Origin: Acidobacteriota bacterium | Lineage (GTDB): Bacteria > Acidobacteriota > Terriglobia > Terriglobales > Acidobacteriaceae | Length of the DNA: 64,000 nucleotides | Assembly (NCBI GenBank): GCA_013289685.1 | Contig: JABCZL010000015.1 | Coordinates: 62,001 to 126,000 of the forward strand | Reading direction: 5' to 3' | Shown: positions 40,544-49,979 of the stretch, piece by piece | Numbering within the stretch: the first letter of the stretch is position 1 | How the letters are laid out: every line of letters begins with the position of its first letter | Made by a program: the position numbers and the translations under genes | Notes under the pieces: model-generated | Told to the model about the DNA's origin: nothing | What the model saw: the letters and a program-made list of their open reading frames with translations, nothing else | The model's database searches: none

Positions 40544-41302
40544 TTACTTCTGAGCAGGCCCGTTCTCGCGCGTCATCTGGGCCGATGCTTCGCTCTTGGC
40601 GGCCTCCGTGTCCAACGCCTTCTTGATGGAGTCTTCGATCTCGCCCTTGCCCTTCAGCCCGATAATCTTGTCCACAATCTTGCCATCGCGGCCGATGAAA
40701 AAGGTTTCCGGCAGGGCGGGTACGCCGCCGTAGGCATCGCCCACAGCTTCCTTGCCGATCAGCACGGGATAGTTGACTCCCATATCCTTGGTGAACTGGG
40801 TGATCTCGTCTTTAGCGTCGTCCCCCATCTCGACCCCAACCACCTGCAGCCCTTGCGAACCGTACTGGTTCTGCAATTCCACCAGCCACGGCGTTTCGAT
40901 TTTGCAGGGACCGCACCAGGTGGCCCAGAAATTCAGCAGCACGGCTTTGCCCCGCAGATCGGACAAGCTCATGCTCTTGCCGTCGAGCGATTGGAGAGTG
41001 AAATCGGGCGCCGGCGACGACTTGGTGATCCTCGGCGTCGGCCCCGACGAGCGCCGCGACATGTGCACGCCGAAGTAAAGCATGGCCGCGGCAACCAGCC
41101 CCACCACCACCAGGGCCAGCGGATTCCGGCTCCCCCGGCTCGGTGGCGGGACTACGGCGCCGCTCGCCACATCCGACGGCTGAAACGTGGTGCCGCACAT
41201 GCCGCAAGTTACCGTGCCGGGAGCGCCTTCTAGCGGAACAGTTCCGCTGGGACGCAGCCCGGCTCCGCATTGTGGACAAAACTGAAATTCTTCAATTCTC
41301 AA
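40544..41302 (-). CDS. Zinc-ribbon, membrane-anchored TlpA-type thioredoxin
   Basis: A protein of 252 residues. A cytosolic N terminus with two zinc-ribbon pairs (FCPQCGAGL, TCGMCGTTF) leads to one membrane helix (ALVVVGLVAAAMLYFGV), then a TlpA/ResA-type domain with PAPDFTLQSLDGKSMSL, the redox site FWATWCGPCKIE and GVPALPETFFI. Such proteins reduce periplasmic disulfides, for instance in cytochrome c maturation. The TTG at 41302 is preferred because GGAGG stands seven bases upstream. It overlaps the end of the CcdA gene region, so the two are co-expressed. Confidence 0.85.
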   Translation of the reverse strand: MRIEEFQFCPQCGAGLRPSGTVPLEGAPGTVTCGMCGTTFQPSDVASGAVVPPPSRGSRNPLALVVVGLVAAAMLYFGVHMSRRSSGPTPRITKSSPAPDFTLQSLDGKSMSLSDLRGKAVLLNFWATWCGPCKIETPWLVELQNQYGSQGLQVVGVEMGDDAKDEITQFTKDMGVNYPVLIGKEAVGDAYGGVPALPETFFIGRDGKIVDKIIGLKGKGEIEDSIKKALDTEAAKSEASAQMTRENGPAQK

Positions 41303-41315
41303 ACCACAACCTCCA

Positions 41316-42044
41316 CTACAAAGCAAAACGATTCAGAAACGACAACCAGCTCGAAATCAGCGTGAAGCGCCCAATCACCAGCAACACGCCCAACGCGATC
41401 AGCAGGCCGCCCGAGGCCACTTCCAGCACGTGCATGTGCGAGCGGAAGCGGCTGTAAAACTTCAGAAAGCGCTCCATCAGCAGCGAGGTCAGCAGAAATG
41501 GCACCGCCAGACCCAGCGAATAGACCGCCAGCAAAAGAATCCCTTTCACCAGCGTGTCCTGTTCTCCGGCGACGGTGAGGATTGCCGTCAGAATTGGCCC
41601 CAGGCAAGGGGTCCAACCGAAAGCAAAGGCGAAGCCGATCACGAATGCGCCCAGCGGCGTGCTGCTGCCTTTTAGACCGTGCAGGCGCGCGTCCATGTAG
41701 AGCGCCTTGATCTTGAAGATGCCCGTCAGATGCAAGCCAAATAAAATGATGACGACGCCGGCGACCCGCGCCAGCGTGTGCTTGTAAATCCCCAGCACCT
41801 GGCCGAGCTCGGTTGCGGCCGCCCCCAGCGCGATAAAGACCACGCTGAAGCCCAGGATGAACGCAATAGAGTTCACCATTACCCGCCGCATCAGTTGCGC
41901 TTGGGGCGCCTTCAGTTCCTCGACGCCTACGCCCGAGATCATGGAAACGTATCCCGGCACCAACGGAAGCACGCACGGCGAGAGAAACGAAACCAGGCCT
42001 GCGAAGAACACGCCAATTATGGAAGGATTTGGGAGACTCGACAT
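41316..42044 (-). CDS. ccdA: CcdA-type membrane thiol transporter
   Basis: A 242-residue protein with six membrane helices that carries reducing power from cytosolic thioredoxin to the periplasm. The two redox cysteines are in FLSPCVLPLVPGY and WTPCLGPIL. The downstream TlpA-type and DsbD-alpha-like genes supply the periplasmic acceptors, so this cluster replaces a full-length DsbD. The ATG at 42044 is the natural start. Confidence 0.92.
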   Translation of the reverse strand: MSSLPNPSIIGVFFAGLVSFLSPCVLPLVPGYVSMISGVGVEELKAPQAQLMRRVMVNSIAFILGFSVVFIALGAAATELGQVLGIYKHTLARVAGVVIILFGLHLTGIFKIKALYMDARLHGLKGSSTPLGAFVIGFAFAFGWTPCLGPILTAILTVAGEQDTLVKGILLLAVYSLGLAVPFLLTSLLMERFLKFYSRFRSHMHVLEVASGGLLIALGVLLVIGRFTLISSWLSFLNRFAL

Positions 42045-42160
42045 CGGCTTTTATTGTACCTTGCGCGGTTGTACCAGTTGCCTCATTAGAATAAGACGCG
42101 CGGACGGAGATTTAGTTGCAAGCGGCGGTGGTCCCGTTTGACCCCACAAAACAAAACGTC

Positions 42161-42238
42161 AACCACGAAGGTCACGAAGTATCACGAAGGACTTCGCTTG
42201 CGTGGTTTCCTTTGTGATACTTCGTGTGCTTAGTGGTA
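42161..42238. repeat. Inverted array of nonamer-like units
   Basis: CCACGAAGG, TCACGAAGT and TCACGAAGG on the left mirror TTTGTGATA and CTTCGTGTG on the right. Confidence 0.6.
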
Positions 42239-42261
42239 AGGATCCGAATCCGGCCCGGCGT

Positions 42262-43290
42262 CTACTTGCGCGGTGGGTCCGGCTGTGCCGGCATCTGGTC
42301 TGGAGTTTCCATGAGCTTGTGCAAGACTCTCGTGGACAGAGTCGCAATGAGCACGGCTCGGTTCGCCTCCTGGCGCACCTGCAGGCTGTCAAAAAGCGCT
42401 TTCACGTCGGCGTCGCTGCCCGGCGATCCCACCGACGCCTCCGCGCTATGAAACATCGACAGAAACACGTTGGCCTTGTCGGCAATGCCGCGGGCATCTT
42501 CGTCGCTGCCCGCCCAGGCTTCGGCGCGCACGTGCAGGGCGTCGGTGCGCAGCGGCAGGTGCAGCGGGTTGTAGCTGGCGGAAACCACCAGGTCCGCGGG
42601 CTTGGGGAAAACCGAAGCCCACGATTCGAAGCCCGGCGATCGCGGCTCGACGCGCGCCACCATCCACACCGGGCTGGCCAGCTGTACCCGCTTGTAATAC
42701 CGCCGAAGCAACGCAGGGCCCCCAAACGGGGACGCCAGCCGCCGCGAGCGGTCGACCATGCCGCGGATGACTGCCGGATCGTCGTGATTCGAGGCGGCGA
42801 CCGTATCGACGCCCAGAATCGCGATCCGGAAGGTTCGTCCGTAGAGAGGAATCGTGAAGATATCGACCGAGTTGTAGTTCTCGACCGACTGCGCGGTCCG
42901 CTTCAGGTAAGCGGCACACTTGCTCCCATCAAACCGTCCCGTGACGACCTCTGAAAAGCGAGCCTCGGGCGCCGCGCCGCCAGTCCCGCCGCCCGGCCAG
43001 TTCTGCGGGTAATGGATGGCGATGGCCGCCTGGTCCAGGTCGCGCTCGAAGTCAAACCCGGTTTCCTGGATGAAGCGATCGTATTCCGCATCGTGCGAGA
43101 CCGGGAAGAACGGCTTTCCGCCATTCGCCTTGCGCACCCAGCCGAAGTTGGCATACACAAAAGCATCGGCTCCGGGCAGCAGCCGCGCGGTCTCCGGCGG
43201 AGCGTGCTTGCGCAGTTGGACGGCGAGAGTCACTGCCGCAGCGACGATCACAACCGCCAGCGCGATGGGGAAGGCGCGTCTTATTCGCAT
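42262..43290 (-). CDS. Membrane-anchored periplasmic protein of unknown function
   Basis: A 342-residue protein with one N-terminal hydrophobic anchor (FPIALAVVIVAAAVTLAVQL) and a large periplasmic domain. Recognisable features are a repeated start motif LLPGADAFVYANFGWVRKANGG and a C-terminal Gln/Pro-rich end. No named family recognised. The ATG at 43290 gives the anchor at the N terminus; the frame extends upstream to 43431 without a ribosome-binding site. Its codon use fits the neighbours. Confidence 0.6.
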   Translation of the reverse strand: MRIRRAFPIALAVVIVAAAVTLAVQLRKHAPPETARLLPGADAFVYANFGWVRKANGGKPFFPVSHDAEYDRFIQETGFDFERDLDQAAIAIHYPQNWPGGGTGGAAPEARFSEVVTGRFDGSKCAAYLKRTAQSVENYNSVDIFTIPLYGRTFRIAILGVDTVAASNHDDPAVIRGMVDRSRRLASPFGGPALLRRYYKRVQLASPVWMVARVEPRSPGFESWASVFPKPADLVVSASYNPLHLPLRTDALHVRAEAWAGSDEDARGIADKANVFLSMFHSAEASVGSPGSDADVKALFDSLQVRQEANRAVLIATLSTRVLHKLMETPDQMPAQPDPPRK

Positions 43291-43748
43291 GAAGTGCGGG
43301 TCAGGGATGAAATGATAGCACCCCGGCATCGCTGCGGCGAATGTGGGACCTGTCCGAAGGCGGACCGATGTTTCGGGACCAGATATTTTGGACCAAATGT
43401 TTTCGAACCAGGTGACCGTCCCCGAGGGCATAAGTGACGCAGTCCGAGAAGAACGGTTCGTATCAGGGCATGCCTTCAGGCGTGCCGCTGAAGCCGCCCC
43501 GCATGTCCCGCTTTTAGCGGCTGTGACGACTAGAGCCAGCGGCTGAAGCCGTTTAGCCTCTTACGTCCTTTGGCGGCATCGCTGAAGCGAAGCCCTGAAA
43601 CGAATCGTTCTTCGCAAACTGCACCAACCCAGACATACCATTGCTTGCACGCTTAATTCCGCTTGTGATACCTTAAATAATTGTCCCGGACATCTGGCAG
43701 GGATCTGAGGGATAAGTTTGCGCGAGGGCGCGTCTTTCCCCCGAATTT
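43291..43748. other. Gene-free spacer before the tRNA cluster
   Basis: No gene. It holds two palindromes of the CTGAAG-centred family (43467-43486 and 43536-43553) and then an AT-rich segment (about 43650-43685) that could hold the promoter of tRNA-Thr, though no hexamer pair is convincing. Confidence 0.5.
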
Positions 43749-43824
43749 GCTGGCGTAGCTCAGTTGGTAGAGCATCTGATTTGTAATCAGAGGGTCGGGG
43801 GTTCAAATCCCTTCGCCAGCTCCA
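43749..43824 (+). tRNA. tRNA-Thr (TGT)
   Basis: Cloverleaf with acceptor arms GCTGGCG and CGCCAGC, anticodon loop TTTGTAA (anticodon TGT), T-loop GGTTCAAATCC and an encoded CCA. Confidence 0.95.
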
Positions 43825-44047
43825 GTAAATGTTTTTCCGGCAGGCGGCGGACTCGGTTTAGCGGCGCAACAGGTTTTTCCAACGCACTCCATTCGGTACT
43901 TTTCCGGCGTGTGGTGATCAGCGGTCGGTGATCTTCGCGGTCTTCTCGCGAGCCTTGGTTTCCCTGCGTTGCGAAACGAAAGCGTGTATTGTGCTGGGTT
44001 TGGTCTGCGGGTTTCGCGTGTGCTTTCCCGCCCGCCCGAGAATTTAT

Positions 44048-44136
44048 GCACAGGTGGGTGAGTGGTTAAAGCCAACAGACTGTAAATCTGTCCCTCCTAG
44101 CGAGGTACGAAGGTTCGAATCCTTCCCTGTGCACCA
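44048..44136 (+). tRNA. tRNA-Tyr (GTA)
   Basis: Acceptor arms GCACAGG and CCTGTGC, anticodon stem CAGA/TCTG with anticodon GTA, a long variable arm as expected for bacterial tRNA-Tyr, T-loop GGTTCGAATCC and encoded CCA. Confidence 0.95.
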
Positions 44137-44189
44137 TAGATTGAGCCGTTGAGCGGGTATGAGTCGAAGCGACAGCGAGACGGGAGCCG

Positions 44190-44222
44190 GCTGGCGAAAT
44201 CCCGAGCGCAGTTTGCCAGGGA
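44190..44222. repeat. 33-bp direct repeat in the tRNA cluster
   Basis: GCTGGCGAAATCCCGAGCG followed by CAGTTTGC and CAGGGA. A near-identical copy lies at 45001-45033, after tRNA-Gly. Each copy follows a tRNA gene. Confidence 0.6.
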
Positions 44223-44233
44223 TCTGATTTCTT

Positions 44234-44407
44234 GTGAATCGATTGTCCATTGCGCTGGTCTGCTACTTGGTGCTGGGAGCGCTGGCCTGGACCACGCTGA
44301 CCGACCCAAGATTTCGGGCGGGAACGCTGGCGATCTTAGTCTTGTTGGCGGTGAAGTCGGTGTTGCGCCGCAACGAAGTGCTGCATCCCGACAAGGACGC
44401 CGAGTAG
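44234..44407 (+). CDS. Small two-helix membrane protein
   Basis: A 57-residue open frame starting at GTG 44234, encoding two hydrophobic helices (LSIALVCYLVLGALAW and TLAILVLLAVKSVL) and a charged C terminus ending HPDKDAE. It lies between tRNA-Tyr and tRNA-Thr. The ribosome-binding site is weak (GGGA about 11 bases upstream) and the function is unknown. The coherent hydrophobic pattern and basic end make it more likely real than chance. Confidence 0.5.
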   Translation: MNRLSIALVCYLVLGALAWTTLTDPRFRAGTLAILVLLAVKSVLRRNEVLHPDKDAE

Positions 44408-44445
44408 ATTTTCGCTGAGAGCGGATGGCTGACAGCTGTTTTCGG

Positions 44446-44521
<76 letters not shown>

Positions 44522-44554
44522 GAAATTAGGTAGCTGGCAGTTTGCGGAGAGGCT

Positions 44555-44866
44555 ATGACTGGTGCATGGCTGATCGTGGAGTGGGTCGCATGGGTGCCAC
44601 TTGTGTACTACCTGATATTCATAAGGCGGCGATGGGAGGAGCTGTTGCGATCGCCCAAGCGATCTGGCCTGCTGTCACTTGTTGCCGTTTTTCTTTACTG
44701 TGCGACTTGGTTTGTTGAGAGCGCTGTGTTGTTGCGGGTGTGCTGGGTTGTTGCGCCCATAATGCTTATGACTGGAATTGTGATTCAGCGAAAGGGCTTG
44801 ATCCAGATGGATCGGGAGCGAGCAGCCGGCCTTGAAGGGGAGATTCAGACGTTGAGGTTGAGCTGA
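44555..44866 (+). CDS. Small membrane protein of unknown function
   Basis: A 103-residue protein with three hydrophobic segments (WLIVEWVAWVPLVYYLIFI, GLLSLVAVFLYCATWFV, VCWVVAPIMLMTGIVI) and a charged tail. GGAGAGG lies four bases before the ATG. It sits between tRNA-Thr and tRNA-Gly, and its 3-prime end runs into a heptamer array. No family recognised. Confidence 0.55.
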   Translation: MTGAWLIVEWVAWVPLVYYLIFIRRRWEELLRSPKRSGLLSLVAVFLYCATWFVESAVLLRVCWVVAPIMLMTGIVIQRKGLIQMDRERAAGLEGEIQTLRLS

Positions 44867-44888
44867 CAGCTGATAGCTGACAGCTGAG
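44861..44888. repeat. Heptamer tandem array, AGCTGAN type
   Basis: Four units: AGCTGAC, AGCTGAT, AGCTGAC, AGCTGAG. The first unit contains the stop codon of the preceding small gene. Confidence 0.8.
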
Positions 44889-44894
44889 TTTAGG

Positions 44895-44969
44895 GCGGGA
44901 GTAACTCAGTGGTAGAGTCACAGCCTTCCAAGCTGTTGGTCGCGGGTTCGATTCCCGTCTCCCGCTCCA
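44895..44969 (+). tRNA. tRNA-Gly (TCC)
   Basis: Acceptor arms GCGGGAG and CTCCCGC, anticodon loop CTTCCAA (anticodon TCC), T-arm CGGGTTCGATTCCCG and encoded CCA. Confidence 0.95.
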
Positions 44970-45000
44970 GAGTTGAGCCGTTTGGCGGGCGTCTGAGCCC

Positions 45001-45033
45001 GCTGGCGAAATCCCGAGCGTAGTTTGCGAGGGA
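45001..45033. repeat. Second copy of the 33-bp direct repeat
   Basis: Differs from the copy at 44190 at only two or three positions. It lies 31 bases after tRNA-Gly. Confidence 0.6.
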
Positions 45034-45054
45034 ACTAAGTATCGTGTTCCGAGT

Positions 45055-45393
45055 ATGACAGTGACTTTCCAGCGGGCTCCGATCAAGATTGAGAAGGAGC
45101 AAGAGTTCGCCAGGCTGAAAGCGGCAGTGGAGCAGGCGTTCTTGCCCGAAAAGGTTGAGCGCTTCCTCAAGCAGATGTCCCGCAAGGGAATTCGCGTCCG
45201 GGATTTTGATGCGGTGCTGGCGCAGCGGCTGCTGGAAGGTGTTGTCGGCGAAGCGGAACTGGATGCGCGTGGATTGTACGGATCGCTTCCGGTGTCCGAC
45301 CAGGCGCAGATGCGCGAGTTTTACCTGTCGAAGCTCGAGGGCGTCGACATCGCGCTGCGGCACAAGTTTAAGAAGCTGTACCAGTATTACTAG
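45055..45393 (+). CDS. Conserved-looking helical protein of unknown function
   Basis: A 112-residue charged, mostly helical protein without membrane segments (EKEQEFARLKAAVEQAFLPEKVERFLKQMSRKGIRVRDFDAVLAQRL). It ends in LKKLYQYY-like aromatic residues. No family was recognised. It lies between tRNA-Gly and tuf. Codon use matches the neighbours. Confidence 0.6.
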   Translation: MTVTFQRAPIKIEKEQEFARLKAAVEQAFLPEKVERFLKQMSRKGIRVRDFDAVLAQRLLEGVVGEAELDARGLYGSLPVSDQAQMREFYLSKLEGVDIALRHKFKKLYQYY

Positions 45394-45402
45394 TCGAGAA
45401 GT

Positions 45403-45444
45403 TGCATAGATCCTTCGCGGCAAAGGGCGCCGCTCAGGATGACA
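45403..45444. repeat. GATCCTTCGC-family hairpin repeat
   Basis: Constant ends TGCATAGATCCTTC and TCAGGATGACA enclose arms GCGGC and GCCGC around an AAAGG-containing loop. Confidence 0.7.
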
Positions 45445-45460
45445 GGCTCAGATGGTTTGA

Positions 45461-45486
45461 GCTAGAAGCTAGGAGCTAAGAGCTGA
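45461..45486. repeat. Heptamer tandem array, GCTARGA type
   Basis: Units GCTAGAA, GCTAGGA, GCTAAGA and a partial GCTGAG directly precede the tuf start. Confidence 0.75.
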
Positions 45487-45489
45487 GTT

Positions 45490-46677
<1,188 letters not shown>

Positions 46678-46684
46678 GGGCCGG

Positions 46685-46712
46685 TCGTTGGTCGTCAGTC
46701 GTTAGTCGTTGG
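46685..46712. repeat. Heptamer tandem array, TCGTTRG type
   Basis: Units TCGTTGG, TCGTCAG, TCGTTAG and TCGTTGG right after the tuf stop codon. Confidence 0.75.
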
Positions 46713-46732
46713 CCAAGAGCCGGGCGGCACAG

Positions 46733-46855
46733 CGACAGCAGCCCCGGAAGGGGCGGAATAATTTAGCCCAGAGCCTGCCCTGAGCGAAGTCGAAGGGGCG
46801 TAAGCCCTGGGTAAGGCGCAAAACGAGAACGAGTCCCGTAGGGACGACAGGAAAG
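46733..46855. repeat. Composite palindromic repeat element
   Basis: Contains GCCCCggaAGGGGC, a TTTAGCCCAG...GGGCGTAAGCCCTGGG nested stem and GTCCCgtaGGGAC. Similar blocks are widespread between genes in this phylum. Confidence 0.5.
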
Positions 46856-46901
46856 TGCATAGATCCTTCGCGAGACAGAAAGCGTCTCGCTCAGGATGAC
46901 A
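46856..46901. repeat. GATCCTTCGC-family hairpin repeat
   Basis: Same constant ends as the copy at 45403, but arms GCGAGAC and GTCTCGC around AGAAAGC. Confidence 0.7.
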
Positions 46902-46903
46902 AA

Positions 46904-46927
46904 GCTAAGAGCTAGAAGCTAGGAGCT
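46904..46927. repeat. Heptamer tandem array, GCTARGA type
   Basis: Units GCTAAGA, GCTAGAA, GCTAGGA and partial GCT immediately before the rpmG start. Confidence 0.75.
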
Positions 46928-46933
46928 GTTTTC

Positions 46934-47086
46934 ATGCCCCGAGAAATTGTGACATTACAGTGCGGTGACTGCAAAGAGCGGAACTATTCGACGACCAAGA
47001 ATCGGAAGACGACGACCGAGCGGCTGGAATTCAAGAAATTCTGCCGCCGTTGCCGCAAGCACACGCCGCATAAAGAGGTTAAATGA
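46934..47086 (+). CDS. rpmG: 50S ribosomal protein L33
   Basis: A 50-residue protein, too short to stand out as an open frame, recognised from [20 protein letters not shown] and the ending [17 protein letters not shown]. It is the zinc-binding form with two CxxC pairs (CGDC and CRRC). It is followed by tRNA-Trp and secE, the normal bacterial order. Confidence 0.95.
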   Translation: MPREIVTLQCGDCKERNYSTTKNRKTTTERLEFKKFCRRCRKHTPHKEVK

Positions 47087-47154
47087 AGTGGCTAGTGATT
47101 AGTGTCTAGTGGTTTGTTGCTTACCACTAACAACTATCCACTCACCACTGATTC

Positions 47155-47230
47155 AGGGGCGTAAGCTCAACGGTTAAACTGTCGGTCTCCAAAACCGAAC
47201 TTGGGGGTTCGAATCCCTCCGCCCCTGCCA
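47155..47230 (+). tRNA. tRNA-Trp (CCA)
   Basis: Acceptor arms AGGGGCG and CGCCCCT, anticodon loop CTCCAAA (anticodon CCA), T-arm GGGGGTTCGAATCCCTC and encoded CCA. Confidence 0.95.
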
Positions 47231-47267
47231 GAGTTTTTGGAGAGCAGCCAGCAGGCCAGGAGTCGTG

Positions 47268-47540
47268 ATGTCGGTCGAGACGAAGAAAATGGCGAATTTA
47301 GCACCATTCGGTGGCAGCTTTGTGGACCGGGTAAAGTCCTGGCCGGAGCAGGTCAAGACGTTCTACAACGACGTGCGTACCGAAATGCGCAAGGTGACGG
47401 CGCCCTCGTGGAAGGAAGTCCGGGCTACGACCACCGTGGTCGTGATCACGGTTTTCATTTTCGCGCTGTACTTTGCCGTGATTGATTTCGTCATTCAACA
47501 CGGCGTGACCGCGCTGTTCGACTATTTCAGGGTTCATTAA
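47268..47540 (+). CDS. secE: Preprotein translocase subunit SecE
   Basis: A 90-residue single-span SecE. The family motif is VRTEMRKVTAPSWKEVRATTTVVVI followed by the membrane helix (VFIFALYFAVIDFVIQHG). It stabilises SecY in the protein-export channel. The ATG at 47268 has CAGGAG five bases upstream; an in-frame GTG at 47265 is too close. It is followed by nusG after 20 bases. Confidence 0.93.
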   Translation: MSVETKKMANLAPFGGSFVDRVKSWPEQVKTFYNDVRTEMRKVTAPSWKEVRATTTVVVITVFIFALYFAVIDFVIQHGVTALFDYFRVH

Positions 47541-47560
47541 TCAGAGTTCACTAAACGCAA

Positions 47561-48223
47561 ATGGCTGGCCGGGAAGAAGCACCACCTATGCTGGACGAAG
47601 AAAAAAACGAAGTGGCAACCACCACAGCAAGCGAGCCGCAGACCGCCGGCGCGGAGGGCGCTGCCGCGACCGCCGAGGCGCCCAAGAACCCGAACATGAA
47701 GTGGTACATCATCCACTCCTACTCGGGGTTCGAGCGCAAGGTGAAGGAGTCTCTGGAGTCGCGGGTCGCGGCCTTCGGGCTGCAGGACAAGATCGGCAAG
47801 GTGCTGATCCCCACGGAATCCGTAACCGAAGTGCGTGGCGGCAAGAAGTACACCTCCGAGCGCATGTTCTATCCCGGCTACGTGCTGGTGGAAATGGATA
47901 TGGACGATCACGTGTGGCACGTGGTCAAGTCCACGCCGCGCGTCACCGGATTTGTCGGTACCGGGCAGCAACCGACTCCGTTGTCGGAAGAAGAGGTCCA
48001 GCACATCGTCTACAAAGTTGCCGACAGCCGCGAGAAGCCGAAGCTCAAGGTTAAGTTCGAGAAGAACGAATCGGTTCGCATCACCGAGGGGCCGTTCGCC
48101 AGCTTCACCGGCATCGTCGACGAAGTGAACGAAGACCGCGAAACCTTGAAGGTCATGGTGACAATTTTCGGCCGCTCCACTCCGGTGGAACTTGAGTTCA
48201 ACCAGGTGGAGAAGGTCGCGTAG
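47561..48223 (+). CDS. nusG: Transcription elongation/antitermination factor NusG
   Basis: A 220-residue NusG that binds RNA polymerase and couples it to Rho or the ribosome. The NGN domain starts near residue 46 ([20 protein letters not shown]), and the KOW domain ends the protein ([21 protein letters not shown]). An extra Ala/Glu-rich N-terminal tail of about 45 residues precedes the NGN domain, longer than in model NusG proteins. It is followed by an aspartic-protease gene after six bases. Confidence 0.95.
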   Translation: MAGREEAPPMLDEEKNEVATTTASEPQTAGAEGAAATAEAPKNPNMKWYIIHSYSGFERKVKESLESRVAAFGLQDKIGKVLIPTESVTEVRGGKKYTSERMFYPGYVLVEMDMDDHVWHVVKSTPRVTGFVGTGQQPTPLSEEEVQHIVYKVADSREKPKLKVKFEKNESVRITEGPFASFTGIVDEVNEDRETLKVMVTIFGRSTPVELEFNQVEKVA

Positions 48224-48229
48224 GCGCGT

Positions 48230-48619
48230 ATGGGTATTTTCACGGCCAAGTTGCGGGTTTGGAATCCGGCCAGTTCGTCTTCGACTCAGGAAATCGAAGC
48301 GATGGTAGACACTGGCGCTTCTTACAGCTGGGTGTTGCGCGCGAGGCTCGAACCACTGGGTGTGCGTCCGGTGCGCCGCATGCAGTTTCGGACAATCGAA
48401 GGTAAGACCATCGAGCGTGATCTGGTTTCGGTGTTCGTGGCGGCGGATGGATTTACAGGCGGAGACAACGTTGTGATGGCCGAACCTGGCGACATGGAAG
48501 TGATCGGGGCGCACACCTTGGAGAGTCTTGGTTTAACCGTAGATCCCGTCGGCAAGAAACTGGTGCCGGCCGTGGGACTCGCATTGACGGCGGTCCTGCA
48601 GAATTTAGTCGAAGGATAA
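48230..48619 (+). CDS. Retropepsin-like aspartic protease
   Basis: A 129-residue protein with the DTGAS active-site motif of clan AA proteases (AMVDTGASYSWVL, near residue 26) and a later hydrophobic-hydrophobic-Gly segment (DMEVIGAHTLESLGLTVD) that fits the second half of the fold. There is no signal peptide. It is inserted between nusG and rplK in tight spacing (six bases before, three after), so it is co-transcribed with ribosomal genes. The substrate is unknown. Confidence 0.85.
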   Translation: MGIFTAKLRVWNPASSSSTQEIEAMVDTGASYSWVLRARLEPLGVRPVRRMQFRTIEGKTIERDLVSVFVAADGFTGGDNVVMAEPGDMEVIGAHTLESLGLTVDPVGKKLVPAVGLALTAVLQNLVEG

Positions 48620-48622
48620 AAG

Positions 48623-49054
48623 ATGGCAAAGAAAGTAACAGGTTTCGTGAAGCTGCAGATCGCCGCCGGCAAGGCGACTCCGGCACCGCCCGTGGGTCCA
48701 GCACTGGGCCAGGCGCAGATCAACATTATGGAGTTCTGCAAGCAGTTCAACGCCAGAACCAGCCAGAAGGAGATGGAGGGACTGATCATCCCGGTCGTGG
48801 TCTCGGTGTACAACGACCGCTCGTTCACCTTCATCACCAAGACGCCTCCGGCGTCGATTCTGTTGAAGCGCGCGGCGGGCATCGCCAAGGGGTCGGGTGT
48901 GCCGAACAAAGATAAAGTCGGCAAGGTTACGGCCAAGCAGGTCGAGGAGATCGCCAAGCAGAAGATGCCCGACTTGAACGCCGCCTCGGTCGAGACCGCG
49001 ATCAAGAGCATTCGCGGCACGGCCAGGTCGATGGGCATTGAAGTAGTTGGATAA
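48623..49054 (+). CDS. rplK: 50S ribosomal protein L11
   Basis: L11 forms the base of the GTPase stalk with 23S rRNA. The 143-residue product has [39 protein letters not shown] at the start, the [22 protein letters not shown] helix, and ends in RSMGIEVVG. Full length. It follows the protease gene after three bases. Confidence 0.97.
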   Translation: MAKKVTGFVKLQIAAGKATPAPPVGPALGQAQINIMEFCKQFNARTSQKEMEGLIIPVVVSVYNDRSFTFITKTPPASILLKRAAGIAKGSGVPNKDKVGKVTAKQVEEIAKQKMPDLNAASVETAIKSIRGTARSMGIEVVG

Positions 49055-49199
49055 AGAATTGTGTAATTGAGAAATTGAGTAATTTGAAATCGACGAACGG
49101 TTTTCAATTCCTCAATTACCAAATTTCCCAATTACTCAATCGTCACAAGCACCACGGTGGATCGGAATAGCGATCAGCGGTGGGAGACAAGGAAAAGCA

Positions 49200-49907
49200 A
49201 TGAAAAAAGAAGGAAAGAACATCGCCAAGGCGCACGCTGGAGTCGAGAAGCGCCCCTATATTCTGCAGGATGCGGTTCCTCTCCTGCAGAAAGTGAAGTA
49301 CGCAAAATTCGACGAAACCGTCGAAGTCACGCTGCGCCTGGGGGTCGATCCCAAACACGCGGACCAGATGGTGCGCGGCACGGTCGTTCTGCCGCACGGG
49401 CTGGGCAAGTCAAAGAAAGTTTTAGTCATCGCCACCGGCGACAAGATTAAAGAAGCCGAAGCGGCCGGCGCCGATTTCGCCGGCGGCGAAGAGATGGTCG
49501 AGAAGATCACCAAGGAAAACTGGACCGACTTCGACGCCCTGATCGCTACGCCTGACGTGATGAAATCCGTGGGACGGCTGGGCAAGATTCTCGGCCCGAA
49601 GGGCCTGATGCCCAATCCAAAGACGGGCACGGTCACCTTCGACGTGGCCAAGGCGGTGCAGGAAGTGAAGGCGGGCAAGGTCGAGTTCCGCACCGACAAG
49701 ACGGCGCTGGTGCACTGCCCGGTCGGCAAGATTTCGTTTTCGCCGGACAAGTTGATTGAGAACGCCACGGTGCTGATCACCAGCGTGATCAAGGCCAAGC
49801 CGTCCGTGGCCAAGGGCAAGTACATCAAGGGCTGCTACCTGAGTTCGACGATGGGTCCCGGGATTTCTCTGGACGTGACTCCGATCGAGACGGCGGCCAA
49901 AGCTTAA
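49200..49907 (+). CDS. rplA: 50S ribosomal protein L1
   Basis: L1 forms the mobile stalk on the E-site side and often represses its own operon. The 235-residue product contains [26 protein letters not shown], the [18 protein letters not shown]-like core and [17 protein letters not shown], all typical. The upstream gap of 145 bases holds two AT-rich, mirrored AATTGAG-like arrays. Confidence 0.97.
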   Translation: MKKEGKNIAKAHAGVEKRPYILQDAVPLLQKVKYAKFDETVEVTLRLGVDPKHADQMVRGTVVLPHGLGKSKKVLVIATGDKIKEAEAAGADFAGGEEMVEKITKENWTDFDALIATPDVMKSVGRLGKILGPKGLMPNPKTGTVTFDVAKAVQEVKAGKVEFRTDKTALVHCPVGKISFSPDKLIENATVLITSVIKAKPSVAKGKYIKGCYLSSTMGPGISLDVTPIETAAKA

Positions 49908-49929
49908 CGCGGCGCTGAAGCGCGCCCAG

Positions 49930-49953
49930 GGCGGACGAGGGCGTCCGCCGCTA
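49930..49953. repeat. GGCGGACG palindromic repeat
   Basis: Arms GGCGGACG and CGTCCGCC, ending GCTAC, between rplA and rplJ. It occupies the place where other bacteria carry an L10-leader structure. Confidence 0.6.
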
Positions 49954-49979
49954 CACGAGATCATTTTGAGGGACTGAAT

